Shown: positions 43,320 to 53,267, counted from the first letter of the stretch. The stretch: DNA of 64,000 nt from Paenibacillus sp. FSL R7-0345 (GCF_038595055.1 NZ_CP152002.1:3330501-3394500); one strand, 5' to 3'. Notes: generated by a model from the letters alone, not told the origin. Program-made: numbers and translations.

Positions 43320-43840
43320 TCACCTGACCCCGGCATCATCCAGCCGGATCTCCGCAACCTCACCGGTGCTTTTTACGCACCAGAATTCCAGCGTCAGGTT
43401 CTGCTTACGGTCGATGTAGCCGACAATGTCAGCACCCTGCTCACCGGATTTGTAATATTTTTTACCGTAGAGTGATAATACCTTTTTTTGGAGTCACCGA
43501 TATGTATGCCTTTGGCTGTAGTAAGCGGTTTATCTGTGCCGGAGATGATCAGCCGCATAATGTTCCCCTTTTCAGAACCATTATTAATAGAAGCTGTCCC
43601 TAATCCACCTTCCCACTCATAGTAATCGTACATTGTGTTATCTTGCTTACTCAGAGGTTGCTGGTACTTGCCGGTAAATGAGCTGCTGCCGATATTTTCC
43701 CCGATTTTCACACCTCCCACCGACTCCGCAGAGAGATCAGTAGACCGCGCCAGCATTTGCGGACGGATAAAGAAGTAGCCTATTACGATAATAGCGACCA
43801 ATCCGATTGCGGTGCTCCATATGATTTTTTTCGTACGCAT
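43320..43840 (-). pseudogene. Membrane-anchored hypothetical protein with a frameshift
   Basis: The first frame gives 148 residues from ATG 43840: a basic start, a membrane segment (IIWSTAIGLVAIIVIGYFFI), and a soluble domain with GGVKIGENIGSSSFTGKY. Its last 30 residues become atypical after a run of seven A on the coding strand (T7 at 43483-43489). Moving back one base there continues a sensible frame to TGA at 43320-43322, adding about 55 residues with ADIVGYIDRKQNLTLEFW. So the true protein is likely about 173 residues. Explanations: a mutation, a sequencing error in the homopolymer, or -1 slippage on AAAAAAAG. I do not recognise the family. Confidence 0.7.
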
Positions 43841-44032
43841 AAGTCCTCCTTTTGCTAAAATGTAAATCTGCCAATATAAATTAATCAGTGAATCTCAGAC
43901 TATCATAAAGAGATTTTATGAAAAAGTTACCATAAATCAATCGTTTTGCCCGCGTACGGCGTCTTACATATAGATAAGCAATATAGGGCCCCTATATAGA
44001 AGCTGTAACCAAATAGAGAGGGGGAGCAAAAA

Positions 44033-44548
44033 ATGATAGAGCATACGATGAATGAGATCTCTTCTGCAGATACTGCGCTTTTGGAGGAAGAGGCTTTTTT
44101 CAAAAGGCTGTATGTCGAGCACCGCAAATTGTATGCTATCGCCTACAGTTATATGCGGAATGAAGCGGATGCGCTGGAAGTGGTGCAGGAGGCATCATGC
44201 CGGGCCTGGATCAAGCGAAAAAAGCTAAAGGACGGGCACTCCTTCACACCCTGGCTGATCCGGATCACCATTAACTGCTGTATGGACGAGCTGAGGCGCA
44301 AAAAACGGGTTTTTCCGGCGGAAAAGCCTGCGGAGCAAGCTGCACAGGAAATGCAGAGCAACGAGCGGATTGATCTGGAACGGGCGATACACCGGCTGAA
44401 ACCGAAATACCGGCATGCCATCGTACTTAAGTATTACCAGGACATGACAGTGACGCAAATCGCGGAGGTGCTGAAAAAGCCGGAGGGCACAGTCAAAACC
44501 TGGCTCCGCGACGGACTGAAGCAAATGCGTGCCTATCTGCAGAAATAA
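44033..44548 (+). CDS. ECF-type RNA polymerase sigma factor
   Basis: 171 residues. Region 2 carries AYSYMRNEADALEVVQEA; region 4 carries KYRHAIVLKYYQDMTVTQIAEVLKKPEGTVKTWL, a sigma70 region 4 helix-turn-helix. GAGAGGGGGAGC precedes ATG 44033. The next gene, 13 bp on, encodes a membrane protein of the DUF4179 anti-sigma type. This is the usual arrangement of an ECF sigma held at the membrane until a cell-envelope signal. An autoregulatory promoter was not clear, although CGTCTTA at 43970 could be its -10. Confidence 0.93.
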   Translation: MIEHTMNEISSADTALLEEEAFFKRLYVEHRKLYAIAYSYMRNEADALEVVQEASCRAWIKRKKLKDGHSFTPWLIRITINCCMDELRRKKRVFPAEKPAEQAAQEMQSNERIDLERAIHRLKPKYRHAIVLKYYQDMTVTQIAEVLKKPEGTVKTWLRDGLKQMRAYLQK

Positions 44549-44561
44549 GGGAGGCGAAACG

Positions 44562-46019
44562 ATGAAAGATATAGAAGAGCAGCTGCTGCACCAGAATGTA
44601 AGTGACGTGAAGCAGCAGACGGAGGCTATGCCGGAGATGAGGATTTATCAGGCGATGCAAAGTGGCATTCGTAAAGGAAAGCAGCAGTCCCGGAAAAAAT
44701 GGTTGATGTCAGGTCTAAAGATTACAGTGGCCGCTGCCGCTGTTGTTCTACTGTTGTTTACTTTTTTGAAGACACCTGATGATGCTGTGGAGTATACGGT
44801 CCATACTGCAAGTCCGGCTAACGCCGGGACAGCTTCATATCCGTTCGATGCTTCACTGATCAGAGACAAGACCCTGCTGAATGCACTGAATCAAAATCTG
44901 TTGCAGCCGGTTAATAAAGGAGTAGAAAAAGCTGGCTTTAAGGTGGAAATCAAGAACACTGTAAGTGACGGGCGGCAGGTATTTATTATATACAGTGTGC
45001 AGAATAACACAGATCAGACTGTAATCCATGCAAATTTTGGGCTGGAGTTTGGTACGATTGAAGCGGCTAGCAGAGGTGCTAAATTAGAGGTAGCGGGTGA
45101 CGCAAGTGAAATCAGAGCGGGAGATACCGTCTATTTTGTCTACTCCAACTTACTTTCGCCGGATGCAGACTATCCGGAAAATGTCAATTATAAAGTGATT
45201 CTGACACAAACATCGGATAAGGCTCTGTCTTCCAGTAGCAATAAATACCGTACTAATCTGGATGTATCATTTAAACTGGATACGGATATGCTTAAGGACC
45301 GCAACCAGACCTGGACAGCCAAGCAGGATCTGACAGTAGCCGGACAAAAGCTTAAAGTGAACGGGGTGCTGTTTACTCCTCTAAGCACTTATGTGGATTT
45401 GGAAGCGGATGAGCGTAATGCCAAACAGGTTAATGGAATGATAAATCCTGTTCTGATCGGCAAAAGCGGAGACAAGATCATAAAATCCTATTATCCAACT
45501 GTTATCACAGCTGACAATTCAGAGCTCTGGAAGGACCGGTCCCATTTTACGCTTGTATACACCAGTAAAGAGTATAAAGCTCTGGACAGCCTGTCTCTGA
45601 AAACCTTCGGGATCGCGGCGGTTGATAGAGATCAGATGAAGCTTGTTGTTGATCTGAAAAAGCGGCTGATTGTAGAAGCGCCAGACGGCTTTTCGATAAA
45701 AAATGCGGGTGAATCAGCAAAACCGGGTGTAATTACTTTCCGGAATAAGCGGGAAAACATAGAGACACAGGACAGCTTTATAATGCGTCTGGCAGAAAAT
45801 TATACAGATGCAGATGGAAAAGTGTATACGAGACCGGAAGGGGAAGGGGTCTTTACACAATCAGTAGCACGGGGAGCCACTGAATTTGATGAGCAATACG
45901 ATTACAACTTCGGCTTGCAGGCTATCGATTATCCGCAGCCGCTGACTGTTGAGATAGAGCGCTACTGGAATCCGGTGAGGGATACGCAATCGGTGGAACT
46001 TATTCCTATACAAAAGTGA
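44562..46019 (+). CDS. Anti-sigma factor, DUF4179 type
   Basis: 485 residues from ATG 44562 with AAGGGAGGC upstream; an earlier in-frame start at 44529 overlaps the sigma gene and lacks a site. The short cytoplasmic N-terminus (about 45 residues) would hold the sigma factor. One membrane segment follows (LKITVAAAAVVLLLFTFL). The large outer part is a DUF4179-like domain near residues 55-150, plus a beta-rich remainder. It is cotranscribed with the ECF sigma gene, and a terminator follows. Confidence 0.87.
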   Translation: MKDIEEQLLHQNVSDVKQQTEAMPEMRIYQAMQSGIRKGKQQSRKKWLMSGLKITVAAAAVVLLLFTFLKTPDDAVEYTVHTASPANAGTASYPFDASLIRDKTLLNALNQNLLQPVNKGVEKAGFKVEIKNTVSDGRQVFIIYSVQNNTDQTVIHANFGLEFGTIEAASRGAKLEVAGDASEIRAGDTVYFVYSNLLSPDADYPENVNYKVILTQTSDKALSSSSNKYRTNLDVSFKLDTDMLKDRNQTWTAKQDLTVAGQKLKVNGVLFTPLSTYVDLEADERNAKQVNGMINPVLIGKSGDKIIKSYYPTVITADNSELWKDRSHFTLVYTSKEYKALDSLSLKTFGIAAVDRDQMKLVVDLKKRLIVEAPDGFSIKNAGESAKPGVITFRNKRENIETQDSFIMRLAENYTDADGKVYTRPEGEGVFTQSVARGATEFDEQYDYNFGLQAIDYPQPLTVEIERYWNPVRDTQSVELIPIQK

Positions 46020-46041
46020 ACTTGGAAAAAGCAAACCAAAG

Positions 46042-46078
46042 ACAAGCCGATCTGCTAAAAGCAGAATCGGCTTGTTAC
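46042..46078. terminator. Bidirectional terminator between anti-sigma and NlpC/P60 genes
   Basis: CAAGCCGAT and CTGCT pair with AGCAG and ATCGGCTTG across an AAA loop, giving a stem of about 14 bp with one extra base. It lies between convergent genes. Confidence 0.83.
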
Positions 46079-46106
46079 ATTAACACATATAGTTATGCCA
46101 GCCGGC

Positions 46107-46874
46107 TTACCGGAAATTGCTGAACCATCCCCAGTCAAAGCCTGCGGGCTGAGCCTGGGCAGAATCGCCGGAAGAAGCTAAGTCTGATGATGTATCTGAT
46201 GCATTGTCAGATGCTGTGTCTGGAGCGGAGCTATCTTTTGTTGTTTGCGGTTTAGCCGTATCGGCGGGATCACTTGCTGTATCTGCAGCAGATCCGCTGT
46301 CTGTGCCGGCCGTTGAGCCGGATCCGGCTTTGCTGGTGTCTTGTCCATTTACCGGCAGCACCCGGCGGGCAGAAGTATAATGCTCATCCCACCAGCCACT
46401 GTCCAGATCGGTGACGGTTACGCCGCCATCTCCGTAGGTGTGCAGGATTTTTCCGTCACCGATATAAACGGCCACATGATGAATCGGCGAGTAGAAGAAC
46501 ACTAAATCACCCGGCTGCAGCTGGCTTCTGGATATAGAAGTTCCGTCCGTTGACTGCTGCTTGGAGGAGCGGGAAAGAGTGACGCCGTGCTGTCCAAAGA
46601 TATACTGGGTGAAAGAGGAGCAGTCAAAGCTGCTGGTATTCCCTGCCTCAGCTCCGTACTCATAGCGGACACCTTTATATTTCATGCCGGTAGCAATAAT
46701 CTGTTCGGCAAGGCTGGTATTCGAAGCTGTTGCACTTACAGTGCTGTTAGCGGTTGCTGCATATGCTTTGTTGTTGGTATCCATGAAGCCAGTTCCGGCA
46801 GTAAGCAGGGCAGTACCCAGACTTACACCAATGACCAGGCTGCGAAAACGATTTGTACGGTTAGTTGTATTCAT
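46107..46874 (-). CDS. Secreted NlpC/P60 cell-wall hydrolase
   Basis: 255 residues. The signal peptide has a basic start and a hydrophobic stretch ending near AYAATA (residue 40). The NlpC/P60 domain (about 55-170) has the catalytic Cys in FDCSSFTQYIF and the His in HHVAVYIGDGKILH. The C-terminal 80 residues are low-complexity Ser/Asp/Ala/Thr, probably a wall-spanning or disordered tail, ending in GFDWGWFSNFR. AGGAGGT precedes ATG 46874. The domain cleaves peptide cross-links in peptidoglycan. Confidence 0.93.
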   Translation of the reverse strand: MNTTNRTNRFRSLVIGVSLGTALLTAGTGFMDTNNKAYAATANSTVSATASNTSLAEQIIATGMKYKGVRYEYGAEAGNTSSFDCSSFTQYIFGQHGVTLSRSSKQQSTDGTSISRSQLQPGDLVFFYSPIHHVAVYIGDGKILHTYGDGGVTVTDLDSGWWDEHYTSARRVLPVNGQDTSKAGSGSTAGTDSGSAADTASDPADTAKPQTTKDSSAPDTASDNASDTSSDLASSGDSAQAQPAGFDWGWFSNFR

Positions 46875-46924
46875 AAGTTACCTCCTGAATTGTTGTCTGG
46901 TAAGCTTCTGAACCCACTCTAACA

Positions 46925-46953
46925 CATATAAAAGTAACACCATTTACCAGCAA
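46925..46953 (-). promoter_or_regulatory. Likely promoter of the NlpC/P60 gene
   Basis: On the minus strand TTGCTG (46953-46948), a 17-bp spacer and TATATG (46930-46925) make a reasonable SigA promoter about 50 bp upstream of the ATG. Further upstream, GAACAT occurs twice, 14 bp apart, near 47030; a regulator site is possible but unproven. Confidence 0.5.
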
Positions 46954-47049
46954 ATGTGATATTCCAGTGCCCGCAAGGCTTTAGGACCTTTTATTAAGAA
47001 ATGATGACAAAATTTTAAACAAAATGTTCTTGACAAGATGTTCAAACGA

Positions 47050-47907
47050 TCAATCCTTATAAAAATCCCGCTGATTGCCTTCCCTGAACTTACGGGGAGA
47101 GATGCCGATGACCCTGGTAAACAGGATAGAAAAATAGTTGGCGTTGTCGTATCCGACCATTTTGGCGATTTCCCAGATTTTTTTGTCCGTTATGGCCATC
47201 AGGCGCATGGCTTCACCCATCCGGCGCTGAATTAAATAGTTGATGGGCGAGATACCGAAATTATTTTTATACATATGAACCAGATAGTAAGAGTCAATAT
47301 GAAAAAGCTGTGCCAGATCGCCAAGGGTCAGCTTGCGCCGGTAATTAGTATCCAGGTAAGCTTTGATCTGATTCGCGAGTGAAGCTTTTTCCTCCTTGGC
47401 AGTCCGGTTCTGTAAAAGAATCATCCGTTCAAGGAGTAACAGAATCGCTTCCAGCAAATGCTGTGAAATCCGTTCGTAGCCTCTGCCACGCAGCGAAAAT
47501 TCATTGACCAGGCTTTGAATCAGCATGGACAGCTCACCTGTGTAATGATTGGAACGGATAACAGGCTCCCAGCCGGGAGGAACAACCCAATCGCGCTGTG
47601 TATCAATCGGGGGGAGAAAACGAAAATTAAAGTAATAAGTAGACAGCGGCTGGTCAGGGTCAGACTGTTCCTGATGCAGCGTACCCCGGTTGTAGACAAG
47701 CACATCCCCTTTTTGGGCAGTATAGGCTTTACCGTCGATTACATAGGAGCCCGCCCCGTCTTCAATATAAATGACCTCATGCAAATCCTCATGCTTGTGA
47801 AGCGCAAATTTCCATTCCGGGTTGGCGCTCAGCTTGCCTGCATAAATAAGTTCTCCGTTAAAAGCCCCGCTGTTCATGTTCATCAGCAAATCCGCATTTT
47901 CGTCCAT
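47050..47907 (-). CDS. AraC-family regulator with N-terminal cupin domain
   Basis: 285 residues. The N-terminal cupin sugar-binding region carries HKHEDLHEVIYIEDGAGSYV and a YTAQKGDVLVYNRGTLH segment. The C-terminal AraC DNA-binding domain begins with IKAYLDTNYRRKLTLGDLAQ and ends with RVIGISPRKFREGNQ. No membrane segment is present. Neighbours are a cell-wall hydrolase and, divergently, an MFS transporter; its target cannot be named. A plausible effector is a sugar, by family. Confidence 0.9.
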   Translation of the reverse strand: MDENADLLMNMNSGAFNGELIYAGKLSANPEWKFALHKHEDLHEVIYIEDGAGSYVIDGKAYTAQKGDVLVYNRGTLHQEQSDPDQPLSTYYFNFRFLPPIDTQRDWVVPPGWEPVIRSNHYTGELSMLIQSLVNEFSLRGRGYERISQHLLEAILLLLERMILLQNRTAKEEKASLANQIKAYLDTNYRRKLTLGDLAQLFHIDSYYLVHMYKNNFGISPINYLIQRRMGEAMRLMAITDKKIWEIAKMVGYDNANYFSILFTRVIGISPRKFREGNQRDFYKD

Positions 47908-48192
47908 ACCTTATCCCGCTTTCATTCAAGTATTCTAATGACAAGATATATCATCTTTTTGGTAAACACAACAAGAACCTTTATTGTTCCAATACCTGTT
48001 CATTTGTACAATGAAGCAAGTAAGAAGGCAGAGCTTAGTGAATGGATGTGACAGTATGCAAACAGCCGGATTGGGGAAGTTCCGCATGTTATGGAATGAA
48101 TAGGGGGATGTACGGATCCCAAAGGCGGTTCTGTTATAACTGCAGGCTGATTTACAACCGGTGAAAGCGGAACCAATCCGGGCGGAGCCTGG

Positions 48193-48221
48193 TTGAAAAC
48201 GGTCAGCAATATATATAATAT
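48193..48221 (+). promoter_or_regulatory. SigA promoter of the MFS gene
   Basis: TTGAAA (48193-48198), a 17-bp spacer and TAATAT (48216-48221) lie 48 bp before the start codon. The rest of 47908-48192 shows no gene I can support. Confidence 0.72.
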
Positions 48222-48268
48222 TTTCGCGTGAGGATTGATTTGGATCTGAACAGCAGCCAGGGGGAATT

Positions 48269-49468
48269 ATGAAAACAGTAAATGAACGGGGTCTGGTATT
48301 TTCTTTTACCTTTATGGCCTTTTTGCTTGGAACTACAGAGTATATTATCGTCGGGCTGTTATCGGAAATCGCCGCTTCCCTGCAGATTACACTAGCAGTT
48401 GCGGGCAGTCTTGTATCCGGCTTTGCCATTGCCTATGCACTGGGAACACCGGTACTCATGACACTGGTCAGCAGATTGCCCAAGAAGCAGACGATTCTGG
48501 GTACGATTGCCCTGATCGTTGTGTTTAATCTGTTCAGTGCCGTGTCGGGTACGTACGGATTAATGCTATTCACAAGGATCGCAACGGCGGTGTTGTGCGG
48601 ACTTGCAATTTCCCTGTCCCTCTCTGCAGTAAGCGAGGTTGTCACTCCGGCCAGGCAGGGGAAATCTGTCTCATATATACTGGGCGGCTTTGGTATTGCT
48701 AATGTGCTTGGGGTGCCCATCGGTACTTTTGTCGGCCAGCATTTTGAGTGGCAGGCTGCATTTATCCTGACAGCAGTGATGGGAGTGGCCGCATTTGTGC
48801 TTAACCTGATCGTTATTCCTTCTAATCTGACAAACACCAAGGCTTCGCTGAAGGACCAGCTCAGCCTGCTGACTAACAGACGTATCATACTTGCTTTCCT
48901 GATCCCGGTATTCGGGACCGGTGCCGTATTCAGTATCTACACTTATATCAGACCGCTTATGGATCAGGTAATGAACATCTCTGCAGCATCGGTCAGCTGG
49001 GTGCTGCTTGCGTATGGCCTGGCTACGATTTTCAGCACCTGGCTCGGCGGGATTGTCGCTTCCAGCAATGCGCTCGGCAGATTAAGAATAGTCTTTCTGG
49101 TCCAGGCAGCAATCTACGTCCTCTTTTTCTTTGCAGCGCCTATTCCTGTGCTCGGTCTGGTCTTTCTGATTCTGAGTGCCTGTGTGTCTAATATTCTGAA
49201 TGTAACGTCGCAGCTGTATCTGATTGAGCTGGCAGTTGAACATTCACCGGGTTCGCGGGATTTTGCAGCTTCGCTGAACCCGGTTGCTGCCAACACCGGT
49301 ATCGCCGGCGGGTCGGCCCTTGGCGGGCTGGTGGTCGGAACAAGCGGGCTGGCATCCTTATCCTGGACTGCGGCAGGAATAGCACTTGCAGCCTTCGCGG
49401 TCACGGCCATCAGCTACCGGCTGAAGCGGAGGTCAGTAGTACGTAAAGAGCAAGCAGCCGCGGCTTAA
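48269..49468 (+). CDS. MFS efflux transporter, AraJ/drug-exporter type
   Basis: 399 residues, 12 predicted membrane helices. The first helix segment has FLLGTTEYIIVGLLSEIAAS, which is typical of the arabinose-efflux/chloramphenicol-exporter group. Motif-like SRLPKKQTILG follows helix 2. CAGGGGGAA precedes ATG 48269. It probably exports a small molecule; the substrate is not evident. It is transcribed away from the AraC regulator, which could control it. Confidence 0.88.
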   Translation: MKTVNERGLVFSFTFMAFLLGTTEYIIVGLLSEIAASLQITLAVAGSLVSGFAIAYALGTPVLMTLVSRLPKKQTILGTIALIVVFNLFSAVSGTYGLMLFTRIATAVLCGLAISLSLSAVSEVVTPARQGKSVSYILGGFGIANVLGVPIGTFVGQHFEWQAAFILTAVMGVAAFVLNLIVIPSNLTNTKASLKDQLSLLTNRRIILAFLIPVFGTGAVFSIYTYIRPLMDQVMNISAASVSWVLLAYGLATIFSTWLGGIVASSNALGRLRIVFLVQAAIYVLFFFAAPIPVLGLVFLILSACVSNILNVTSQLYLIELAVEHSPGSRDFAASLNPVAANTGIAGGSALGGLVVGTSGLASLSWTAAGIALAAFAVTAISYRLKRRSVVRKEQAAAA

Positions 49469-49578
49469 CGAAAATGCATGAAGATTTTTCATGGCGAATC
49501 TCTTTATTTTTCCGGCAAAAGTGTCGATACAGTAGTAGACACAATTAGACACAGATCATACACATATAGGAGAGAGCC

Positions 49579-50400
49579 ATGGATAACCTTACTGCACTAG
49601 TATTAGCAGCACCCTTTTTTAAACAAGTTCACGCCCAGGATATTATGATTGGTGTTACAGACAGGGAAATCTTTCATTACTATGCACCAAGCGAGACGCT
49701 GGACTTCGGTCTGACTAAAGGAAGCCCCGTTTCCCCGGATGATCCTTCACTCGGCAACGCGCTTGCCGGACGTGCAACAACGAACCGCTTGCCTGCCGAG
49801 CTCTATGGAGCGACCGTTATCTCTTCGGCTATTCCGGTTTACGGGACGGACGGCGAAGTGATCGGCGCTTTTGCGATTGCTTACACGCTGGAGAATGAAG
49901 ACAGAATGGAGCAGCTCACAGAGAGCATTAATACAATCAGCGGACAGCTGATGGATATGGTCCAGAATGTAGCTGCCCAGTCGGAAGAGCTATCGGCAAC
50001 AACGGCCCAGATTCTGGATAACTCGCGGCAGACAGTCCTGGAGTCCAAACAAGTGAACAAGGTAGCCGGTTTCATCAGGGAAATCTCGGAGCAGACGAAC
50101 CTGCTGGGCTTAAATGCAGCGATTGAAGCGGCCCGGGTTGGTGAGCAGGGGGCAGGTTTTGGTGTGGTGGCATCGGAAGTGCGTAAGCTGTCTGTCAATA
50201 CCAAAGAAGCAACCAAGACAATTGAGGATTCACTGGCTCTGGTGCAGCGGTCAATCCGCCACATGGAACAGGAGATCGAAGCGATTGCCGCTTCTTCGGC
50301 TGCCCAGGCGGAGCTGGTTACCCAGTTCAGTGAAGTCATAGAGCGGTTGAATGAGACCAGTGGAGAAATGACGAAATTTATTTCCTCTATTATTCAATAA
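49579..50400 (+). CDS. Soluble chemoreceptor-like (MCP signalling domain) protein
   Basis: 273 residues with no membrane segment. The N-terminal 110 residues look like a small sensor domain ([15 protein letters not shown], ending [15 protein letters not shown]), PAS- or sCache-like by pattern. The C-terminal part is a shortened MCP signalling helix pair with the hairpin tip [20 protein letters not shown]. It lacks HAMP. It may signal to the Che pathway from the cytoplasm. It is monocistronic, with a terminator after it. Confidence 0.87.
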   Translation: MDNLTALVLAAPFFKQVHAQDIMIGVTDREIFHYYAPSETLDFGLTKGSPVSPDDPSLGNALAGRATTNRLPAELYGATVISSAIPVYGTDGEVIGAFAIAYTLENEDRMEQLTESINTISGQLMDMVQNVAAQSEELSATTAQILDNSRQTVLESKQVNKVAGFIREISEQTNLLGLNAAIEAARVGEQGAGFGVVASEVRKLSVNTKEATKTIEDSLALVQRSIRHMEQEIEAIAASSAAQAELVTQFSEVIERLNETSGEMTKFISSIIQ

Positions 50401-50415
50401 AAGATTCTGATTCAG

Positions 50416-50462
50416 GGATGCCCCGGGGCCGGTTGATGGCTGGTAAGGGGCATCCTTTTTTG
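50416..50462 (+). terminator. Terminator after the MCP-like gene
   Basis: GGATGCCCC at 50416-50424 pairs with GGGGCATCC at 50447-50455, followed by six T. Confidence 0.88.
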
Positions 50463-50473
50463 GTGCGACAAAA

Positions 50474-50495
50474 TCTTAATGCAATCTTAATGCAG
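50474..50495 (+). promoter_or_regulatory. 11-bp direct repeat upstream of kdpD (candidate KdpE site)
   Basis: TCTTAATGCAA (50474-50484) is followed directly by TCTTAATGCAG (50485-50495), a direct repeat with one-helical-turn spacing, as OmpR-type regulators bind. A related pair lies at 54052-54073. TATACT at 50534 may be the -10 of kdpDE. Confidence 0.55.
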
Positions 50496-50576
50496 GCGCC
50501 GAACTTGTAATGCTATGCTGATTTTGCACATGCTATACTAGCTAACAGCAACTACAATTCCGGAAAGGGAATGGAT

Positions 50577-53267
50577 ATGGCACAACACCGGAACAGCGCT
50601 GTTCCACTGCAGGATCAGGGTTCAGACGGCATACAGAGGAAACAACGCGGCAGACTAAAAATCTTTTTCGGATATGCGGAAGGCGTCGGCAAAACCTTTG
50701 CCATGCTGAATGCTGCTCATGATGAGCGGAGAGACGGTAAGGACGTAGTGGCCGGGTTCATTGAAACGCACGGGCGTCCTGAGACGGAGTCGCTGATGGA
50801 AGGCCTGGAGCAGCTGCCGAGGCTGGAACAGCCTTCCCGTGAATTTGATCTGGATAAGGCGCTGCTCAGGCGGCCTGATCTGATACTGGTGGATGAGCTG
50901 GCTCATCATAACGGTACAGGCTGCCGGCACAAAAAGCGGTATCAGGATATCGAGGAGCTGCTACGCGCAGGAATCAATGTGTATACAACAGTCAATGTAC
51001 AGCATCTTGAAAGCCTGCATGACATTGTTGCAGCCATTACGGGTCTGACCGTGCAGGAGCGAATTCCTGACAGCGTATTTGACGGGGCAGACCAGATCGA
51101 ACTGGTCGATATTCCGCCGGATGATCTGCTGGACCGCTTCAATAAAGGGAAGCTTACCGCAGATGAGCAGGAGGGACCGGAGGAAGGTTCACAGGTTTTT
51201 GTCAAAAGCAAGCTGATTGCCCTGCGGGAAATCGCCTTGCGTTATACCGCGGATCAGCTGGGACGGATTGCCCGGCAATCCGGTGACAGGGCAGCTGAAG
51301 AGACTTATCATACAGGCGACCACATTCTGGTCTGCCTTTCCTCTGCCGCCTCCAGCAAAAAGGTGATCCGCACGGCAGCGAGAATGTCGGAGGCATTCCG
51401 CGGGTCTTTCACCGCACTGTATGTGGAAACGCCGAGAAGTAAAGACTTAACTCCCAAGAGCAAGGCGGAGCTCCGCGATAATCTGCGGCTGGCCGAGCAG
51501 CTCGGGGCTCAGCCGGCCACCGTTTACGGTGACGATGTTCCGGCACAGATTGCAGAATACGCTGTTTCCAGCCGGGTGACCAAGATTGTAATCGGCCGGC
51601 CGCGTAACGGCAAAAAAAGATGGATTGCCAAAACGAATATCGTGGATAAATTAACGGAGCTGGCACCGAATATTGACATTCATATCATTCCGGATACCCA
51701 GTCAGCCCGGTACAACCGTTTTCCTGCCTATTTGAAGCCGCGGGGCTTCTCTCCGGCATACGCCTTGAAGACACTTATCATTCTGGCGGCATGCACGCTG
51801 ATTGGGCTATGGTTTAAGCATCTCGGATTCCGTGAAGCGAATATCATTACCGTATATATTTTGGGTGTTCTGCTGAATGCGATAGTGACTAATGGAAGGC
51901 TGTACAGCGCGGCCAATTCCATCCTCAGCGTGCTAGTCTTCAATTATTTGTTCACAGAGCCTTATTACTCGCTGATTGCAGCTGACACCGGTTATCCGGT
52001 TACATTCCTTGTTATGCTGACCGCTTCCTTCATCAGCAGCACACTAACGATGCGGATCAAGGAGCAGGCCCGGCAGTCTGCGCAAAAAGCGTACCGGACG
52101 GAGGTTCTGCTGGAAACGAGCCGCAAGCTGCAGCAGGCGGAAGATGCGGAGGCGATCATCAATGAAACAGCTGTCCAGATGGTCAAGCTGGTGGACCGGA
52201 CCGTGATTTTCTATCCGGCAGGTCCGGATGGATTGGAAACACCGCTGATCTATCCCAAGCCGGAAGCTGCTGTAGCCCCGTCACAGTATACAGAAGTGAA
52301 CGAATGGGCGGTCGCCGACTGGGTCTACAAAAACAATAAACGGGCCGGAGCAACCACAGATACCTTTTCTGCGGCCAGCTGTCTGTATCACGCTGTGCGT
52401 GCAGGCGATACGGTTTTTGCGGTGGCAGCCATTGTGATGGACCAGGAAGAACCGCTCGGCATCTTTGAGAAAAGCCTGATGATTGCCATGCTTGGCGAAT
52501 GCGCTCTGGCACTGGAGAAGGAGCTGCTCAGCAGCAGGCAAAAAGAAATCTCCATTCAGATCAGGCAGGAACAGCTGCGTGCCAATCTGCTGCGCGGCAT
52601 CTCCCATGATCTGCGGACACCGCTAACCAGTATTTCCGGCAATGCCGGCATTCTGCTGGCCAACCCAAGTGTACTTAGTGAAGCACAAAAAATAGGGCTA
52701 TACACAGACATCTACGATGATTCAATGTGGCTGATCAATCTGGTGGAGAATCTGCTGTCCATTACACGGATCGATAACGGCAGTCTGAACCTGTATTTTC
52801 AGGCGGAACTCCTTGAGGAGGTTATCGCTGAAGCACTGCTGCATGTAAACCGCAGCAGTGCAGAGCATATCATTCAAACCCGGCTTGAGGATGAGCTGCT
52901 GATGGCCCGGATGGATTCCCGGCTGATTATGCAGGTGCTGATCAATCTGGTGGATAATGCGATCAAGTATACACAGGCAGGCTCCGCTATTATAGTATCG
53001 GCGAAAAGGGAGCGGCAGATGGTACGGGTCACAGTTTCCGATGACGGCCCGGGCATATCGGAGGAAGCCAAAAGTAAGCTATTCGATATGTTCTTCACGG
53101 CGGATAATCTGCGCGGTGACGGACGGCGAGGTTTAGGGCTGGGGCTATCATTATGCAAATCCATTGTGCTTGCCCATGGAGGAACAATAGAGATTACGGA
53201 TAATATACCGCAGGGGGCTATTTTTAGCTTTACCCTGCAGGCTGAGGAGGTGAACGTTCTTGAATAA
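50577..53267 (+). CDS. kdpD: KdpD sensor histidine kinase
   Basis: 896 residues from ATG 50577; AAAGGGA abuts the earlier ATG 50571 but is six bases from 50577. The N-terminal KdpD domain has FFGYAEGVGKTFAML (Walker A-like), followed by a USP-like domain (HILVCLSSAASSKKVIRTAA). Four membrane helices lie near residues 395-500, then a GAF-like region, then HisKA (RGISHDLRTPLTSISGNAG) and HATPase_c. It is full-length. It responds to potassium limitation or turgor in known systems. The kdpFABC pump genes are not in this window. Confidence 0.95.
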   Translation: MAQHRNSAVPLQDQGSDGIQRKQRGRLKIFFGYAEGVGKTFAMLNAAHDERRDGKDVVAGFIETHGRPETESLMEGLEQLPRLEQPSREFDLDKALLRRPDLILVDELAHHNGTGCRHKKRYQDIEELLRAGINVYTTVNVQHLESLHDIVAAITGLTVQERIPDSVFDGADQIELVDIPPDDLLDRFNKGKLTADEQEGPEEGSQVFVKSKLIALREIALRYTADQLGRIARQSGDRAAEETYHTGDHILVCLSSAASSKKVIRTAARMSEAFRGSFTALYVETPRSKDLTPKSKAELRDNLRLAEQLGAQPATVYGDDVPAQIAEYAVSSRVTKIVIGRPRNGKKRWIAKTNIVDKLTELAPNIDIHIIPDTQSARYNRFPAYLKPRGFSPAYALKTLIILAACTLIGLWFKHLGFREANIITVYILGVLLNAIVTNGRLYSAANSILSVLVFNYLFTEPYYSLIAADTGYPVTFLVMLTASFISSTLTMRIKEQARQSAQKAYRTEVLLETSRKLQQAEDAEAIINETAVQMVKLVDRTVIFYPAGPDGLETPLIYPKPEAAVAPSQYTEVNEWAVADWVYKNNKRAGATTDTFSAASCLYHAVRAGDTVFAVAAIVMDQEEPLGIFEKSLMIAMLGECALALEKELLSSRQKEISIQIRQEQLRANLLRGISHDLRTPLTSISGNAGILLANPSVLSEAQKIGLYTDIYDDSMWLINLVENLLSITRIDNGSLNLYFQAELLEEVIAEALLHVNRSSAEHIIQTRLEDELLMARMDSRLIMQVLINLVDNAIKYTQAGSAIIVSAKRERQMVRVTVSDDGPGISEEAKSKLFDMFFTADNLRGDGRRGLGLGLSLCKSIVLAHGGTIEITDNIPQGAIFSFTLQAEEVNVLE

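Noticed and set aside
43918..43976. Autoregulatory ECF promoter upstream of the sigma gene
   Set aside because: CGTCTTA could be a -10, but no -35 of the AAC type lies at the right distance.
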